From positions 1 through 61,387 of the forward strand of contig ONAJ01000009.1 in assembly GCA_900315775.1 (NCBI GenBank): a stretch of 61,387 nt of DNA. Direction: 5' to 3'. Below the pieces are notes generated by a model. The model did not search any database, had not been told where the DNA came from, and worked only from the letters and a program-made list of their open reading frames with translations. Positions 35,018 through 43,914 of the stretch are shown here, piece after piece. This stretch comes from an uncultured Prevotella sp. (GTDB taxonomy: Bacteria > Bacteroidota > Bacteroidia > Bacteroidales > Bacteroidaceae). Each line of letters opens with the position of its first letter. Within the stretch, counting starts at the first letter, position 1. A program made the translations under genes and the position numbers.

Positions 35018-35899
35018 CGAAGAGGAAGTTCTCGAGATGTCGGTACAACGACTGACGACACTCTTCGAGCGAATGATAAAGGAGGGTAAGATATCTCCCG
35101 AATCAGTGATGGTATTCGTCAACGACGGCAGTCGCGACAAGACGTGGGAGCTAATCCAGAAGCTTCATAAGGAGAACCACTTCGTTCGTGGCATCAACCT
35201 GTCGCGCAACGTGGGTCACCAGAATGCTATTATGGCAGGAATGGTTACGGCTCGCGAGTGGGCCGATGCTGTTGTTACTATCGATGCCGACCTCCAGGAC
35301 GACATAGAGGTTATACCGCGTATGGTGGACGACTTCGAGAAAGGTTACGAAATTGTTTATGGTGTCAAGGTGTCGCGCCAGGCAGACCCGCTGATGAAAC
35401 GTCTCTCGGCACAGGCTTTCTATAAACTGCAGAGCAAGATGGGTGTGGAGAGCGTCTTCAATCATGCCGACTTCCGACTGATGAGTCGTCGTGCTATCGA
35501 GATGCTTATGGAGTACAAGGAGAAGAACCTCTACCTGAGAGGTCTTATACCTATGATAGGACTCAGCACCACCACCGAGGACGACGTCATCAGCGAACGT
35601 GTTGCGGGCAGTTCTAAATATACGCTGAAGAAGATGTTGTCGCTGGCACTTAACGGCATAGCAGCTTTCTCCGTGAAGCCTATATACCTTATATTATATT
35701 TAGGAGTACTCTTCCTGCTCATCAGCTTCGCAATAGCGATATACGTCGCTCATGCTATAATAGTAGGAACGGCAGCCAGCGGTTGGGCATCAATAATGCT
35801 CAGTATATGGTTTGTAGGAGGTGTGGTGCTTCTTGCCCTCGGTATCGTAGGTCTTTATATCGGCAATATATATAAAGAGGTAAAGCGCCGTCCGCTGTA

Positions 35900-35921
<22 letters not shown>
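34983..35921 (+). CDS. GT2 family polyprenyl-phosphate-type glycosyltransferase
   Basis: 312 residues from the ATG at 34983 (an earlier ATG at 34971 is also possible). GT-A domain: VSPCYNEEEVLEMSV, VNDGSRDKTW, metal-binding TIDADLQDD, ADFRLMSRRAIE; then two transmembrane helices (about 225-300). This is the layout of GtrB/ArnC-like enzymes that load undecaprenyl phosphate with a sugar. Its start lies within the last codons of the deacetylase gene. Its 3' end overlaps the convergent GT87-like gene by 22 bases. Confidence 0.9.
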
Positions 35922-37117
<1,196 letters not shown>

Positions 37118-37128
37118 ACCTTTTATTC

Positions 37129-37154
37129 GCCGCAGCGGAGCTGCGACATACTTC
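37129..37154 (+). repeat. REP-like hairpin, copy 1
   Basis: GCCGCAGC, loop GGA, GCTGCGAC (one mismatch in the 8-bp stem), then ATACTTC. It has the same architecture as copies at 44792 and 46637 and inside the RAYT gene. It lies just upstream of the GT87-like gene start. Confidence 0.7.
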
Positions 37155-37160
37155 AAAATT

Positions 37161-37203
37161 TTTAATTCTAACCACTAACCTCTAACCGCTAACCGCTAAC
37201 CCC
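37161..37203. repeat. Heptamer array (CTAACCN)
   Basis: CTAACCA, CTAACCT, CTAACCG, CTAACCG, CTAACCC with exact 7-base period, running into the last codons of the DegT aminotransferase gene. Confidence 0.85.
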
Positions 37204-38285
37204 TGAACCACAAACTCCGCTTCTTCCTCCGTCATTACCGGCGAAATGGGCAGCGACAGTTCCTGGCGGTGTATCTGTTCCGTTACGGGCAGCGTGAGGG
37301 CGTTCCACTCCTTGTAGCACTCCTGTTTGTGGGGTGGTATTGGGTAGTGTATCAGCGTCTCTACTCCCTTTTCGCGGAGGTGCTGTTGCACTTCGTCGCG
37401 GTTCTCGGTGAGTATGGGGAACAGGTGATAGACGTTCTGTGCGTCGGGGAGTAGTGTGGGCAGGGTTACCGAGCTGTTGTTCAGCCCTTCGTAGTATATC
37501 TTTGCTATTTCGCGACGCCGGTTGTTGTCGTCCTCCAGGTGGCGCAGTTTTACGCGGAGCACCGCCGCCTGCAGTTCGTCGAGCCGACTATTGCGCCCCT
37601 TATAGCGGAACACATATTTCTTCTGCGACCCGTAGTTGGCGAGTGAGCGTACCGTCTGCGCCAGCAGTTCGTCGTTGGTGGTTACGGCACCGCCGTCGCC
37701 GAGCGCTCCGAGGTTCTTCCCCGGGTAGAAGCTGTGGGCTGCAGCGTTGCCTATGCTTCCTGTGGTTCGTCCGTCGGCAGTACGACATCCGTGAGCCTGT
37801 GCGTTGTCCTCCACAAGTAGCAGACCGTGTTTCTTGCAGAAGTCACCAATCTTCTCGGTGTAGGCACATCTGCCGTAGAGGTGCACCAGCAGCACGGAAC
37901 GTGTTCGTGGGGTGACGAGACTCTCTAACTGTTCGTCGTCAATCTCGAGGGTGTCTATGCGTGGTTCGGCAAGTACGGGCACCAGTCCGTTCTCCGTTAT
38001 CGACAGTATCGAGGCGATGTATGTATTTGCGGGTACTATGACTTCGTCGCCGGGTTTCATGAGTCCCATCTCGATGTAGGCACGATATATCCATATCAGT
38101 GCATCAAGACCGTTGCCGCAGCCCACACAATACTTGTTGCCTATGAACTGGGCATACTCCTCCTCGAAGCGGGCGTTCTCCTCACCTTGCAGGAACCATC
38201 CCGACTTCACCACGCGTGTCAGCGCCTCGTTAATCTCAGCGCTGTAGCGTTCTGTAATCTTTTGTAGGTCTAAGAACTTTATCAC
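37182..38285 (-). CDS. DegT/DnrJ/EryC1/StrS-family sugar aminotransferase (FdtB-like)
   Basis: 367 residues. PLP enzyme: FLDLQKITERYSAEINEAL at the start, GCGNGLDALIW, PANTYIASILSI, VEDNAQAHGCR (PLP-binding Asp), and the Schiff-base lysine in FYPGKNLGALGDGG. It is closest to FdtB-type transaminases that make dTDP-3-amino-3,6-dideoxyhexoses for surface glycans; the precise sugar cannot be read off. The gene overlaps the kinase-like gene upstream by four bases. Its last residues come from a heptamer array. Confidence 0.88.
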   Translation of the reverse strand: MIKFLDLQKITERYSAEINEALTRVVKSGWFLQGEENARFEEEYAQFIGNKYCVGCGNGLDALIWIYRAYIEMGLMKPGDEVIVPANTYIASILSITENGLVPVLAEPRIDTLEIDDEQLESLVTPRTRSVLLVHLYGRCAYTEKIGDFCKKHGLLLVEDNAQAHGCRTADGRTTGSIGNAAAHSFYPGKNLGALGDGGAVTTNDELLAQTVRSLANYGSQKKYVFRYKGRNSRLDELQAAVLRVKLRHLEDDNNRRREIAKIYYEGLNNSSVTLPTLLPDAQNVYHLFPILTENRDEVQQHLREKGVETLIHYPIPPHKQECYKEWNALTLPVTEQIHRQELSLPISPVMTEEEAEFVVQGLAVSG

Positions 38286-39676
38286 ACTATGATGTCGAGG
38301 ACGAAACGTGTTCCCTTAGTAAAGGCGGGGTCGATATACAGGTCGCCGCCCATATTCATAGCCATCTGCTTGCATATAGGCAGTCCCAGACCGTCGCCTG
38401 CTGTCAAGTCGTGGATGGTACTGAATGGCTTGAATACGTTGTCGCGGTCTTCCTCGGCTATTGTAGAACCGGTATTGCTTACAATAAACTGACTCTTGTG
38501 GGCACCACGACGAATGTACTCCAAGGTGATGTGTCCGTTGGCGGGAGTATATTCCGTAGCGTTGACGAGCAGGTGGTTGACGATTTGTGCTACGTAAGGC
38601 TTGTGAATCTTAGCGTACATCTTCGGTGCGTTAACCTTCAGCTCTACACCGCTGGCTGTCTTTCCGCGCATATTGCTCATCAATGCCTCGCAGAATACGG
38701 TTACGTCGGTATCTTCCAGTTCTAATGTCTTGCCAGCCTCGCACTCTAACTTCGAGAGTGTCTGGATATGCTCCGAGAAGTCCTTCAGCGCCTTCACCTC
38801 GGGCTTTGTAGCGTCGAGTTTCTTCAGCGTTGGGTCGAGCTGTGCCGAGATGTTGTTTATGAACTTCGCCTTCAGGGCGATGTTGTCCTGCTGGGTGGTG
38901 ATAATCTTCTTCTGGTTGCGTGTCAAGAGAATGTAGCGCAACAGCGCTAAAGCACCGAGTACAAGGGCTATGGCGAGGGCTCCAGCGAGGATGCCAAGAC
39001 CAATTATTGTCACCGTGCGTGCTGTTATAGAGCTGTCCTTGTCGGCTATTATTGCCTCGTTGTCGGCAATCTGCTTCTTCAGCGCCTTTATCTCGTCGGC
39101 ATGCTTAATCACCGTCACAGAGTCCTTCCACGCCATATAGTTGCTATACGACTGTGCCACGAGGTTAGCACTTCCCGAGTTGCGACCGTTTGCGATGAGT
39201 GTTCTATACACCTCGTCAACCTTGTCGTACTCCTTCTGTGCCGTCAGCTTCGCAGCCATCTCCTTGAAGGTGGCATTACCCTTATCGTTCTGACCGAAGG
39301 TGTAGTGGAATATAGTCTTATTGTATAGGTAGTCATTCTTCAGCGCTTCGTCGCCAGACTTGCTTGCGTGTATCGCCATATTATTGAGGTGCTCCTGAGC
39401 TGAGGCGCTACGACGCATCCTCATATACATGTCGAAGCGGGCACGTGCCGTCTTGTAGTAGCCGGCAGACTTTGCCGCCTGACTCTGACCGCTCGACGCT
39501 ATCTGTCCTTCAATGGTATGCAACTTCTCGAAGGCTTCGTGGTACATACCGCCTTTGTAGTACGACTCTACCTTCTTTACTCCTTCATCTACAGTCTGCT
39601 GAAGACCACCCTCCTGGGCAAGACAGCCGACAGAGAAGAAAACACTCAAAATGATGATTGATAATCTACTTTTCAT
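38282..39676 (-). CDS. Sensor-kinase-like protein with degenerate HisKA (no phosphoacceptor His)
   Basis: 464 residues: signal peptide, a TPR-like helical periplasmic domain (about 30-180), one transmembrane helix (about 222-252), a HisKA-like helix and a C-terminal HATPase domain. Where histidine kinases read SHExRTPL, this has NNISAQLDPTL (about 274-284), with no His. The HATPase keeps the N box (HLLVNATEY, about 368-376) and G2 (GDGLGLPIC, about 427-435), but the G1 Asp is Asn (VSNTGSTI). Likely ATP-binding but unable to autophosphorylate at the usual site; it could be a pseudokinase or signal through another protein. No response regulator is adjacent; it is followed by the DegT gene. Confidence 0.8.
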   Translation of the reverse strand: MKSRLSIIILSVFFSVGCLAQEGGLQQTVDEGVKKVESYYKGGMYHEAFEKLHTIEGQIASSGQSQAAKSAGYYKTARARFDMYMRMRRSASAQEHLNNMAIHASKSGDEALKNDYLYNKTIFHYTFGQNDKGNATFKEMAAKLTAQKEYDKVDEVYRTLIANGRNSGSANLVAQSYSNYMAWKDSVTVIKHADEIKALKKQIADNEAIIADKDSSITARTVTIIGLGILAGALAIALVLGALALLRYILLTRNQKKIITTQQDNIALKAKFINNISAQLDPTLKKLDATKPEVKALKDFSEHIQTLSKLECEAGKTLELEDTDVTVFCEALMSNMRGKTASGVELKVNAPKMYAKIHKPYVAQIVNHLLVNATEYTPANGHITLEYIRRGAHKSQFIVSNTGSTIAEEDRDNVFKPFSTIHDLTAGDGLGLPICKQMAMNMGGDLYIDPAFTKGTRFVLDIIV

Positions 39677-39711
39677 AATCAGTATTTCGCTTTAATTTTA
39701 TTCTTCGGGTA

Positions 39712-39719
39712 CAAAGGTA
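39712..39719 (-). promoter_or_regulatory. -7 promoter element of the kinase-like/DegT operon
   Basis: TACCTTTG on the minus strand, 35 bases upstream of the ATG at 39676, fits TAnnTTTG. Confidence 0.55.
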
Positions 39720-39798
39720 CAATTAAGCGAGCGGAATACCAAAGGAAAATTAAATTTTTCTTTGTATTCCCGAGCGGAAGTACCTGACGGCTCGGAGT

Positions 39799-39878
39799 AG
39801 TTTCACCGCTTGAAACTTTGAGTTTCAACCCGTGAAACCAAGAGTTTCAAACAGAGAAACATTTCCGAAACTTTCAAC
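39799..39878. repeat. Cluster of GTTTCA/TGAAAC half-sites
   Basis: In 80 bases of the divergent intergenic region (39677-40069) GTTTCA and TGAAAC alternate: GTTTCACCGCTTGAAAC, GTTTCAACCCGTGAAAC, then GTTTCAAACAGAGAAAC and CGAAACTTTCAAC. These are inverted pairs with 5-base centres and could bind a dimeric regulator or fold into hairpins. Otherwise the gap holds only the two divergent promoters. Confidence 0.55.
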
Positions 39879-39993
39879 GATGTAACGAGGTAGCGGGTTT
39901 TCGGTGCACGCACACAGCGCCTTTTCTAACGCAAAGTTTACGTAAATTATTAAAAAAGTGGCACTTAAAAGTACGACGTATTGATTTTTTCTT

Positions 39994-40001
39994 TATATTT
40001 G
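39994..40001 (+). promoter_or_regulatory. -7 promoter element of the CBM26-like gene
   Basis: TATATTTGCA on the plus strand fits TAnnTTTG; the leader to the ATG at 40070 is about 65 bases. Confidence 0.5.
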
Positions 40002-40069
40002 CACCCCGAATATTGCTATAACTATTGACAATTACAACATAACTATAACTATTAATTAATAAAAAGAAC

Positions 40070-41737
40070 ATGAAAAAACTATTACTTTTGACACTCGTCC
40101 TGCTGGGCGGGTTTAGTACAGTGTTCGCTGCTGTTGGCAAACAATTGTACCTTTGTGGTGATTCACCTATAGGAAATGGCTGGGGGTATGGATCAGGCAG
40201 CCAAGTTAGTATGTCCTACAATTCAGAAACAGGTATTAACACTAAAACAGTCACAATTACAGGAACAGAAAATAAGTACTTCGTAGTTACTGATGGCTAT
40301 TCTACATCAGGTTGGGATGATTTTAATGGTAATAATCGTTATGACTTCGGAACAACTGATACTCAAAAAGATCTTAGCTATACAGGTTCTTTTCAATTGG
40401 CACAGAATTCAGATGGTAATTATGCAAACTATTTAAGTCCTGGAACTTATAAAATTGTCATTGATAGTGAAACTATGGTTATGTCTATTTTGAAAACCAC
40501 ATCAGTTTCATTTACAGTTGAAAACAATGACTATGAGGCTTGGAGTCAATTAGCTCTTTATAATGATATAGGTGACGAAACAAAAAGGACATTAGGTAGT
40601 TGGCCTGGAGTTGTACTTTATGATGGTACGAACTTGAATCCCAATAACGACCCAAGGGTTGATGTTACGAAAGAAGGTAACACTTTTACTGTAAAATTAT
40701 GGGTAAATTACGATGATATAATACTAAGTAACAACAAGAATGGTATAGATGTAGATGAGGGTAACAATCAAATGACTCTTACTGACTTTGCTGACGATAA
40801 GGCTTACACTATTGCTGCGCAAACTGTACCAAGTAGTTATAGCACTACAATTTATTTTATCAATAATAATTCTTGGAATAGGATTGCTCTTTATAATTTT
40901 AATGGTTCAGGAAAGATATATGGTGATTGGCCAGGAAAATTTTTAATTAGCTCTAATGGTATATTGAACCCTCAAAAAACTAGCTTATTCAAGGTCTCTA
41001 AAGCAGGCAAGACGACAGAGGACAAAGATGTATATAAAATAGAATTAGGTGATGAAACAGGTTATAACACCATTATTTTTACGAACAATAATGGTGATAA
41101 AACAGGCGACATAACTGATGTCGCTGATGGAAACTACTATTATTGTGATAGTGGTACAAGTCATGGTGGGGCTCCTTCTTATAAGATTTCAACTGGAAAA
41201 GATTATATTACCTATGTATCTCCAGACAAGTTGGACTTCACTGGAGCAACAAATTTGACAGCTTATATTGCTACATCAGCTGATAATACTAATGTTACAT
41301 TAAAACCTGTAACTAAAGTGCCAGCTAATACACCCCTTGTATTGAAGCGTGCAAATGAAACAGCTTCTCATAATGTAGTAGTTCTCACTTCGGATGCTGA
41401 TGATGTTTCAGGTAATAAACTCGTTGCTGGTGATGGTGTCACAATAATTGGAGGAGAGAGCAAATTTGATTATGTACTTAAAGATGGAACATTCTTCCGT
41501 GCGACAGTGGGAGTTGTAGCTGTTGGTAAGGCTTATCTACATCTGGATAGTGATCCTGGTACTACACCTGGAAAACTTTCTATTATTTTTGACGACAGCA
41601 GCGAAACAGACGGCATAAAGTCAGTTAAAAATGGTAAGTTTGCAGCTGAGAATGCTTACAACCTCGCAGGTCAGAAGGTTGGTGCTAACTATAAGGGCAT
41701 CGTTATTGTGAATGGTAAGAAAGTAGTACGTAAATAA
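40070..41737 (+). CDS. Secreted starch-binding-like protein (CBM26-type modules)
   Basis: 555 residues with a signal peptide (cleavage near TVFAA). A N-terminal domain (about 22-145) is unassigned. Two modules follow with the pattern WSQLALYND...GSWPGVVL (about 150-260) and SWNRIALYNFNGSGK...GDWPGKFL (about 265-370), typical of CBM26 starch binding (aromatic and WPG residues). After a third unassigned segment comes the Prevotella secreted-protein tail (NAYNLAGQKVGANYKGIVIVNGKKVV). No catalytic motif. It probably binds starch or another alpha-glucan outside the cell. Its low GC content differs from the GC-richer genes downstream. No alpha-glucan enzymes are nearby. Confidence 0.72.
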   Translation: MKKLLLLTLVLLGGFSTVFAAVGKQLYLCGDSPIGNGWGYGSGSQVSMSYNSETGINTKTVTITGTENKYFVVTDGYSTSGWDDFNGNNRYDFGTTDTQKDLSYTGSFQLAQNSDGNYANYLSPGTYKIVIDSETMVMSILKTTSVSFTVENNDYEAWSQLALYNDIGDETKRTLGSWPGVVLYDGTNLNPNNDPRVDVTKEGNTFTVKLWVNYDDIILSNNKNGIDVDEGNNQMTLTDFADDKAYTIAAQTVPSSYSTTIYFINNNSWNRIALYNFNGSGKIYGDWPGKFLISSNGILNPQKTSLFKVSKAGKTTEDKDVYKIELGDETGYNTIIFTNNNGDKTGDITDVADGNYYYCDSGTSHGGAPSYKISTGKDYITYVSPDKLDFTGATNLTAYIATSADNTNVTLKPVTKVPANTPLVLKRANETASHNVVVLTSDADDVSGNKLVAGDGVTIIGGESKFDYVLKDGTFFRATVGVVAVGKAYLHLDSDPGTTPGKLSIIFDDSSETDGIKSVKNGKFAAENAYNLAGQKVGANYKGIVIVNGKKVVRK

Positions 41738-41755
41738 ATAATGGAGGACACAACA

Positions 41756-41938
41756 ATGAAAAAGACATATATCAATCCTAGTTTAGCCGTCGTGAAGTTG
41801 GAAACTCAGGGGGCAATGGCTGTTGGTACAATACAGACGACTCTAAACAATAATTATAGTAATGCGATTGATCCTTCTTCAGGTGACGCTCGCGAAGGCG
41901 AAGTAACCAGCGGAAGCGTTTGGGGTGAAGAGGAATAA
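41756..41938 (+). CDS. Small MKKTYINPSL-type peptide of unknown function
   Basis: 60 residues from the ATG at 41756; the frame's earlier ATG at 41741 is less likely. It begins MKKTYINPSLAVVKLE and ends in GDAREGEVTSGS..WGEEE. From memory, short proteins with this start and acidic, Asp-Ala-Arg-containing end occur often in Prevotella genomes; their function is unknown. It lies 15 bases after the CBM26-like gene and is followed directly by a terminator. Confidence 0.65.
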   Translation: MKKTYINPSLAVVKLETQGAMAVGTIQTTLNNNYSNAIDPSSGDAREGEVTSGSVWGEEE

Positions 41939-42004
41939 CACTCCCTCCACTAACAAATAAAACCAAATCGCTCGGGCAATCCCCGGGCGATTTTTCTTTG
42001 CCCA
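41933..42004 (+). repeat. 72-bp perfect direct repeat, copy 1
   Basis: Runs from the last codons of the small peptide gene (GAATAACACTCCC) through the terminator to TTTGCCCA. An identical copy lies 503 bases downstream at 42436-42507. Confidence 0.95.
41969..42000 (+). terminator. Rho-independent terminator
   Basis: ATCGCTCGGG, loop, CCCGGGCGAT then TTTTTCTTT on the plus strand, right after the small peptide gene. It is part of the first 72-bp direct repeat. Confidence 0.85.
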
Positions 42005-42097
42005 TGTTTTGTCTATCGCCCTTTCCAAATAATCAGTTTTATTTTGCTAATTATTTGTTATTTCAGTATTTATTATTATTTTTGCAACGTGAAAACA

Positions 42098-42409
42098 AAA
42101 CGAATGCCTATGAACAGACAAGAGATAACACATGTGATTGCCGAATATTTCAAAACACAACCAGTTTTGAAAGCTTGGATTTTTGGCTCTTTCTCAAGAG
42201 GCGAAGAAACACCCGATAGCGATATTGACATATTGGTTGATTATGACGACAACGCAAACGTCAGTCTATTCACTATCGGTGCAATGTATATGGACTTGCA
42301 ACGTCTTACAGGAAGGCATGTCGATTTGATAGAAAATGGCACATTGGAACCTTATGCCGTCGAGTCAGCAAACAGAGATAAAAAACTTATTTATGAGAGA
42401 GCCAATTAG
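42098..42409 (+). CDS. MNT-domain nucleotidyltransferase (antitoxin of a HEPN/MNT pair)
   Basis: 103 residues from the ATG at 42104 or nearby; the frame is open from 42044 and starts with an unlikely hydrophobic leader, so the start is taken near MPMNRQEITHVIAEYF. Catalytic motif GSFSRGEETPDSDIDILVDY (G-S, then DxD) and a later Asp (HVDLIE) mark the minimal nucleotidyltransferase family. In such pairs MNT neutralises the HEPN RNase, by AMPylation in the characterised system. Here the HEPN frame starts 14 bases before the MNT stop but is broken off after 14 codons. Confidence 0.85.
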   Translation, partial: KRMPMNRQEITHVIAEYFKTQPVLKAWIFGSFSRGEETPDSDIDILVDYDDNANVSLFTIGAMYMDLQRLTGRHVDLIENGTLEPYAVESANRDKKLIYERAN

Positions 42410-42437
42410 AGACAAAGATGTTGTCAAAAGAGTTTGA
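42393..42437 (+). pseudogene. Truncated HEPN toxin gene (14-codon stub)
   Basis: ATG at 42393 overlaps the MNT stop codon and reads MREPIRDKDVVKRV, a typical start of MNT-linked HEPN proteins, then stops at TGA where the second 72-bp direct repeat (42436) begins. The rest of the HEPN domain, with its RxxxxH motif, is absent. The partner MNT is intact. Confidence 0.7.
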
Positions 42438-42507
42438 ATAACACTCCCTCCACTAACAAATAAAACCAAATCGCTCGGGCAATCCCCGGGCGATTTTTCT
42501 TTGCCCA
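42436..42507 (+). repeat. 72-bp perfect direct repeat, copy 2, with terminator
   Basis: Identical to 41933-42004, including the terminator hairpin (about 42472-42500). It replaces the downstream part of the HEPN gene. Confidence 0.95.
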
Positions 42508-42547
42508 AAATGTAAAGGGAAAATTTGGAGCGTAACAAAAAAATGCT

Positions 42548-42555
42548 TACCTTTG
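42548..42555 (+). promoter_or_regulatory. -7 promoter element of the RAYT gene
   Basis: TACCTTTG on the plus strand, 26 bases upstream of the TTG start or 77 upstream of the first ATG, fits TAnnTTTG. Confidence 0.5.
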
Positions 42556-42581
42556 AGCAGTTCAAATAACTTCATACTGCT

Positions 42582-43850
42582 TTGGGAAGAATAGAGGAGA
42601 AGAGGAAATACGCTGGGGAGAAGAAAGCCTCAATGAAACGACGCGACGACGGTCACGACTACACGGAACGTCGTATGTATATGATTACAATAGAGGTGGA
42701 AGGACGACGCCCGCTCTTCGGCAGACTAAAGGGTAATCCGCTCGCACAAGACGGAAGTGGTGACGAACCGGACATAGAACTTACAGCCTTGGGAAAGGCT
42801 GTAAGGGATGAGTGGCTCGGCATCCCGCGCTATTTCCCGCAGATAGAGGTAATGGCGGTACAGATGATGCCGGACCACCTGCACGGCATTCTGTTCGTGA
42901 AGGAGCGGCTACCGGTACATCTGGGGCAGGTTATCTCCGGGTTCAAAGCGGGGTGCAGGAAGGTGCAAAGGGCGCTCGCGGCGGGGGAAGCAGCGGCAGA
43001 GCCGCTGCGTACGGAGAAAGGGGCGGCGGCAGAGCCGCCACATACCGAGAAGGAGCCGCTGCGTACGGAGAAGGGGGCGGCGGCAGAGCCGCCACGTACC
43101 GAGAAGGGGGCGCTGCGTACGGAGAAAGGGGCGGCGGCTGCGCCGCCACGTACCGAGAAGGGGGCGCTGCGTACGGAGAAAGGGGCGGCGGCTGCGCCGC
43201 CACGTACCGAGAAAGAGCCGCCACGTGCCGAGAAGGGGGCGCTGCGTACGGAGAAGGGGGCGCGTTCTCTGCAGGCGGCGGCTGCGCCGCTGCAACTGCC
43301 GACGTTGTTTGCTAAGGGCTATAACGACCTTATCCTTCGCTCTTACGACGAGCTGCCGGCTTGGTGTAACTACTTGCGCGACAACCCTCGTCGTCTGCTT
43401 CTTCGTCGTGCTTGCCCTCAGTGGTTGCGCCCTGTCTTTGGCATCACCATAGGGGCTTATACTTGCAGCGCTATAGGTAATAAGGGGTTGCTTAGTGCTG
43501 AGCGCAGGGTTCAGGTGCGTGTGTCGCGACGGCTTGTCGGTGAGGCTTTGGACCGTGAGGTGGAGCGTTTCCTTGCTCTTGCACGTAGTGGTGCGGTGCT
43601 TGTCTCTCCTGCCATCTCGCCTGGTGAGAAGCGCATAATGAGGAGTGCTTTTGACGAGAAGTTACCTGTTATTGTTATTGTGGAGAACGGGTTTACTCCG
43701 ATGTCGAAGCCGCACGGTGAGCAGTTCTACGCTTGTGGCGAGGGACGACTGCTTATCCTCTCGCCTTGGGAGCACCATAATGAGAAGAGGAAAGTTACTG
43801 CGCAGCAGTGTGGTGACATGAACCTTCTGGCTTGGGAGGTATGTAGGTGA
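42582..43850 (+). CDS. REP-associated tyrosine transposase (RAYT) with in-frame REP-like array and C-terminal extra domain
   Basis: 422 residues from a TTG; the first ATG is codon 18 (42633), equally possible. HUH-type catalytic core: YMITIEVEGRRPLFGRL, the paired histidines in MMPDHLHGILFV (H99, H101) and a candidate nucleophile tyrosine in LFAKGYNDLILRSYDEL (about Y247). Between them residues about 137-230 are an 18-residue repeat (GAAAEPPRTEKGALRTEK) made of tandem REP-like hairpins. Residues about 300-422 form a separate alpha/beta domain (SGAVLVSPAISPGEKRIM, PVIVIVENGFTPMSKPHGEQ, LLILSPWEH) resembling a SLOG/DprA-like Rossmann fold. RAYTs are thought to mobilise or process REP hairpins. 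Coding is GC-rich compared with the AT-rich genes before it. Confidence 0.85.
   Translation: MGRIEEKRKYAGEKKASMKRRDDGHDYTERRMYMITIEVEGRRPLFGRLKGNPLAQDGSGDEPDIELTALGKAVRDEWLGIPRYFPQIEVMAVQMMPDHLHGILFVKERLPVHLGQVISGFKAGCRKVQRALAAGEAAAEPLRTEKGAAAEPPHTEKEPLRTEKGAAAEPPRTEKGALRTEKGAAAAPPRTEKGALRTEKGAAAAPPRTEKEPPRAEKGALRTEKGARSLQAAAAPLQLPTLFAKGYNDLILRSYDELPAWCNYLRDNPRRLLLRRACPQWLRPVFGITIGAYTCSAIGNKGLLSAERRVQVRVSRRLVGEALDREVERFLALARSGAVLVSPAISPGEKRIMRSAFDEKLPVIVIVENGFTPMSKPHGEQFYACGEGRLLILSPWEHHNEKRKVTAQQCGDMNLLAWEVCR
42990..43260 (+). repeat. REP-like hairpin array inside the RAYT gene
   Basis: The first unit is GCAGCGGC, loop AGA, GCCGCTGC, then GTACGGAGAAA (42990-43019). It is followed by about nine related full and half units (such as GGCGGCGGCAGAGCCGCC with ACGTACCGAGAAGG) with a 54-bp higher-order period. 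The stem, loop and tail match single copies elsewhere in the window. Confidence 0.8.
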
Positions 43851-43888
43851 ATATTAGAGAAATGCTTGGTACTTTCAACAATAATGTG

Positions 43889-43896
43889 TATCTTTG
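43889..43896 (+). promoter_or_regulatory. -7 promoter element of the WaaE-like glycosyltransferase gene
   Basis: TATCTTTGCG, with a CTTG about 20 bases upstream (43866-43868) as a possible -33. The ATG follows 18 bases after. Confidence 0.6.
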
Positions 43897-43914
43897 CGCC
43901 AAAACAGTACTGTT

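Noticed and set aside
37118-37156. Longer start for the GT87-like gene (MKYVAAPLRRIKG)
   Set aside because: The extra codons come from a REP-like hairpin; the ATG at 37117 gives a normal start.
42909-43295. Arginine- and proline-rich frames on both strands of the RAYT repeat
   Set aside because: Produced by GC-rich tandem repeats; the RAYT frame continues into conserved sequence on both sides.
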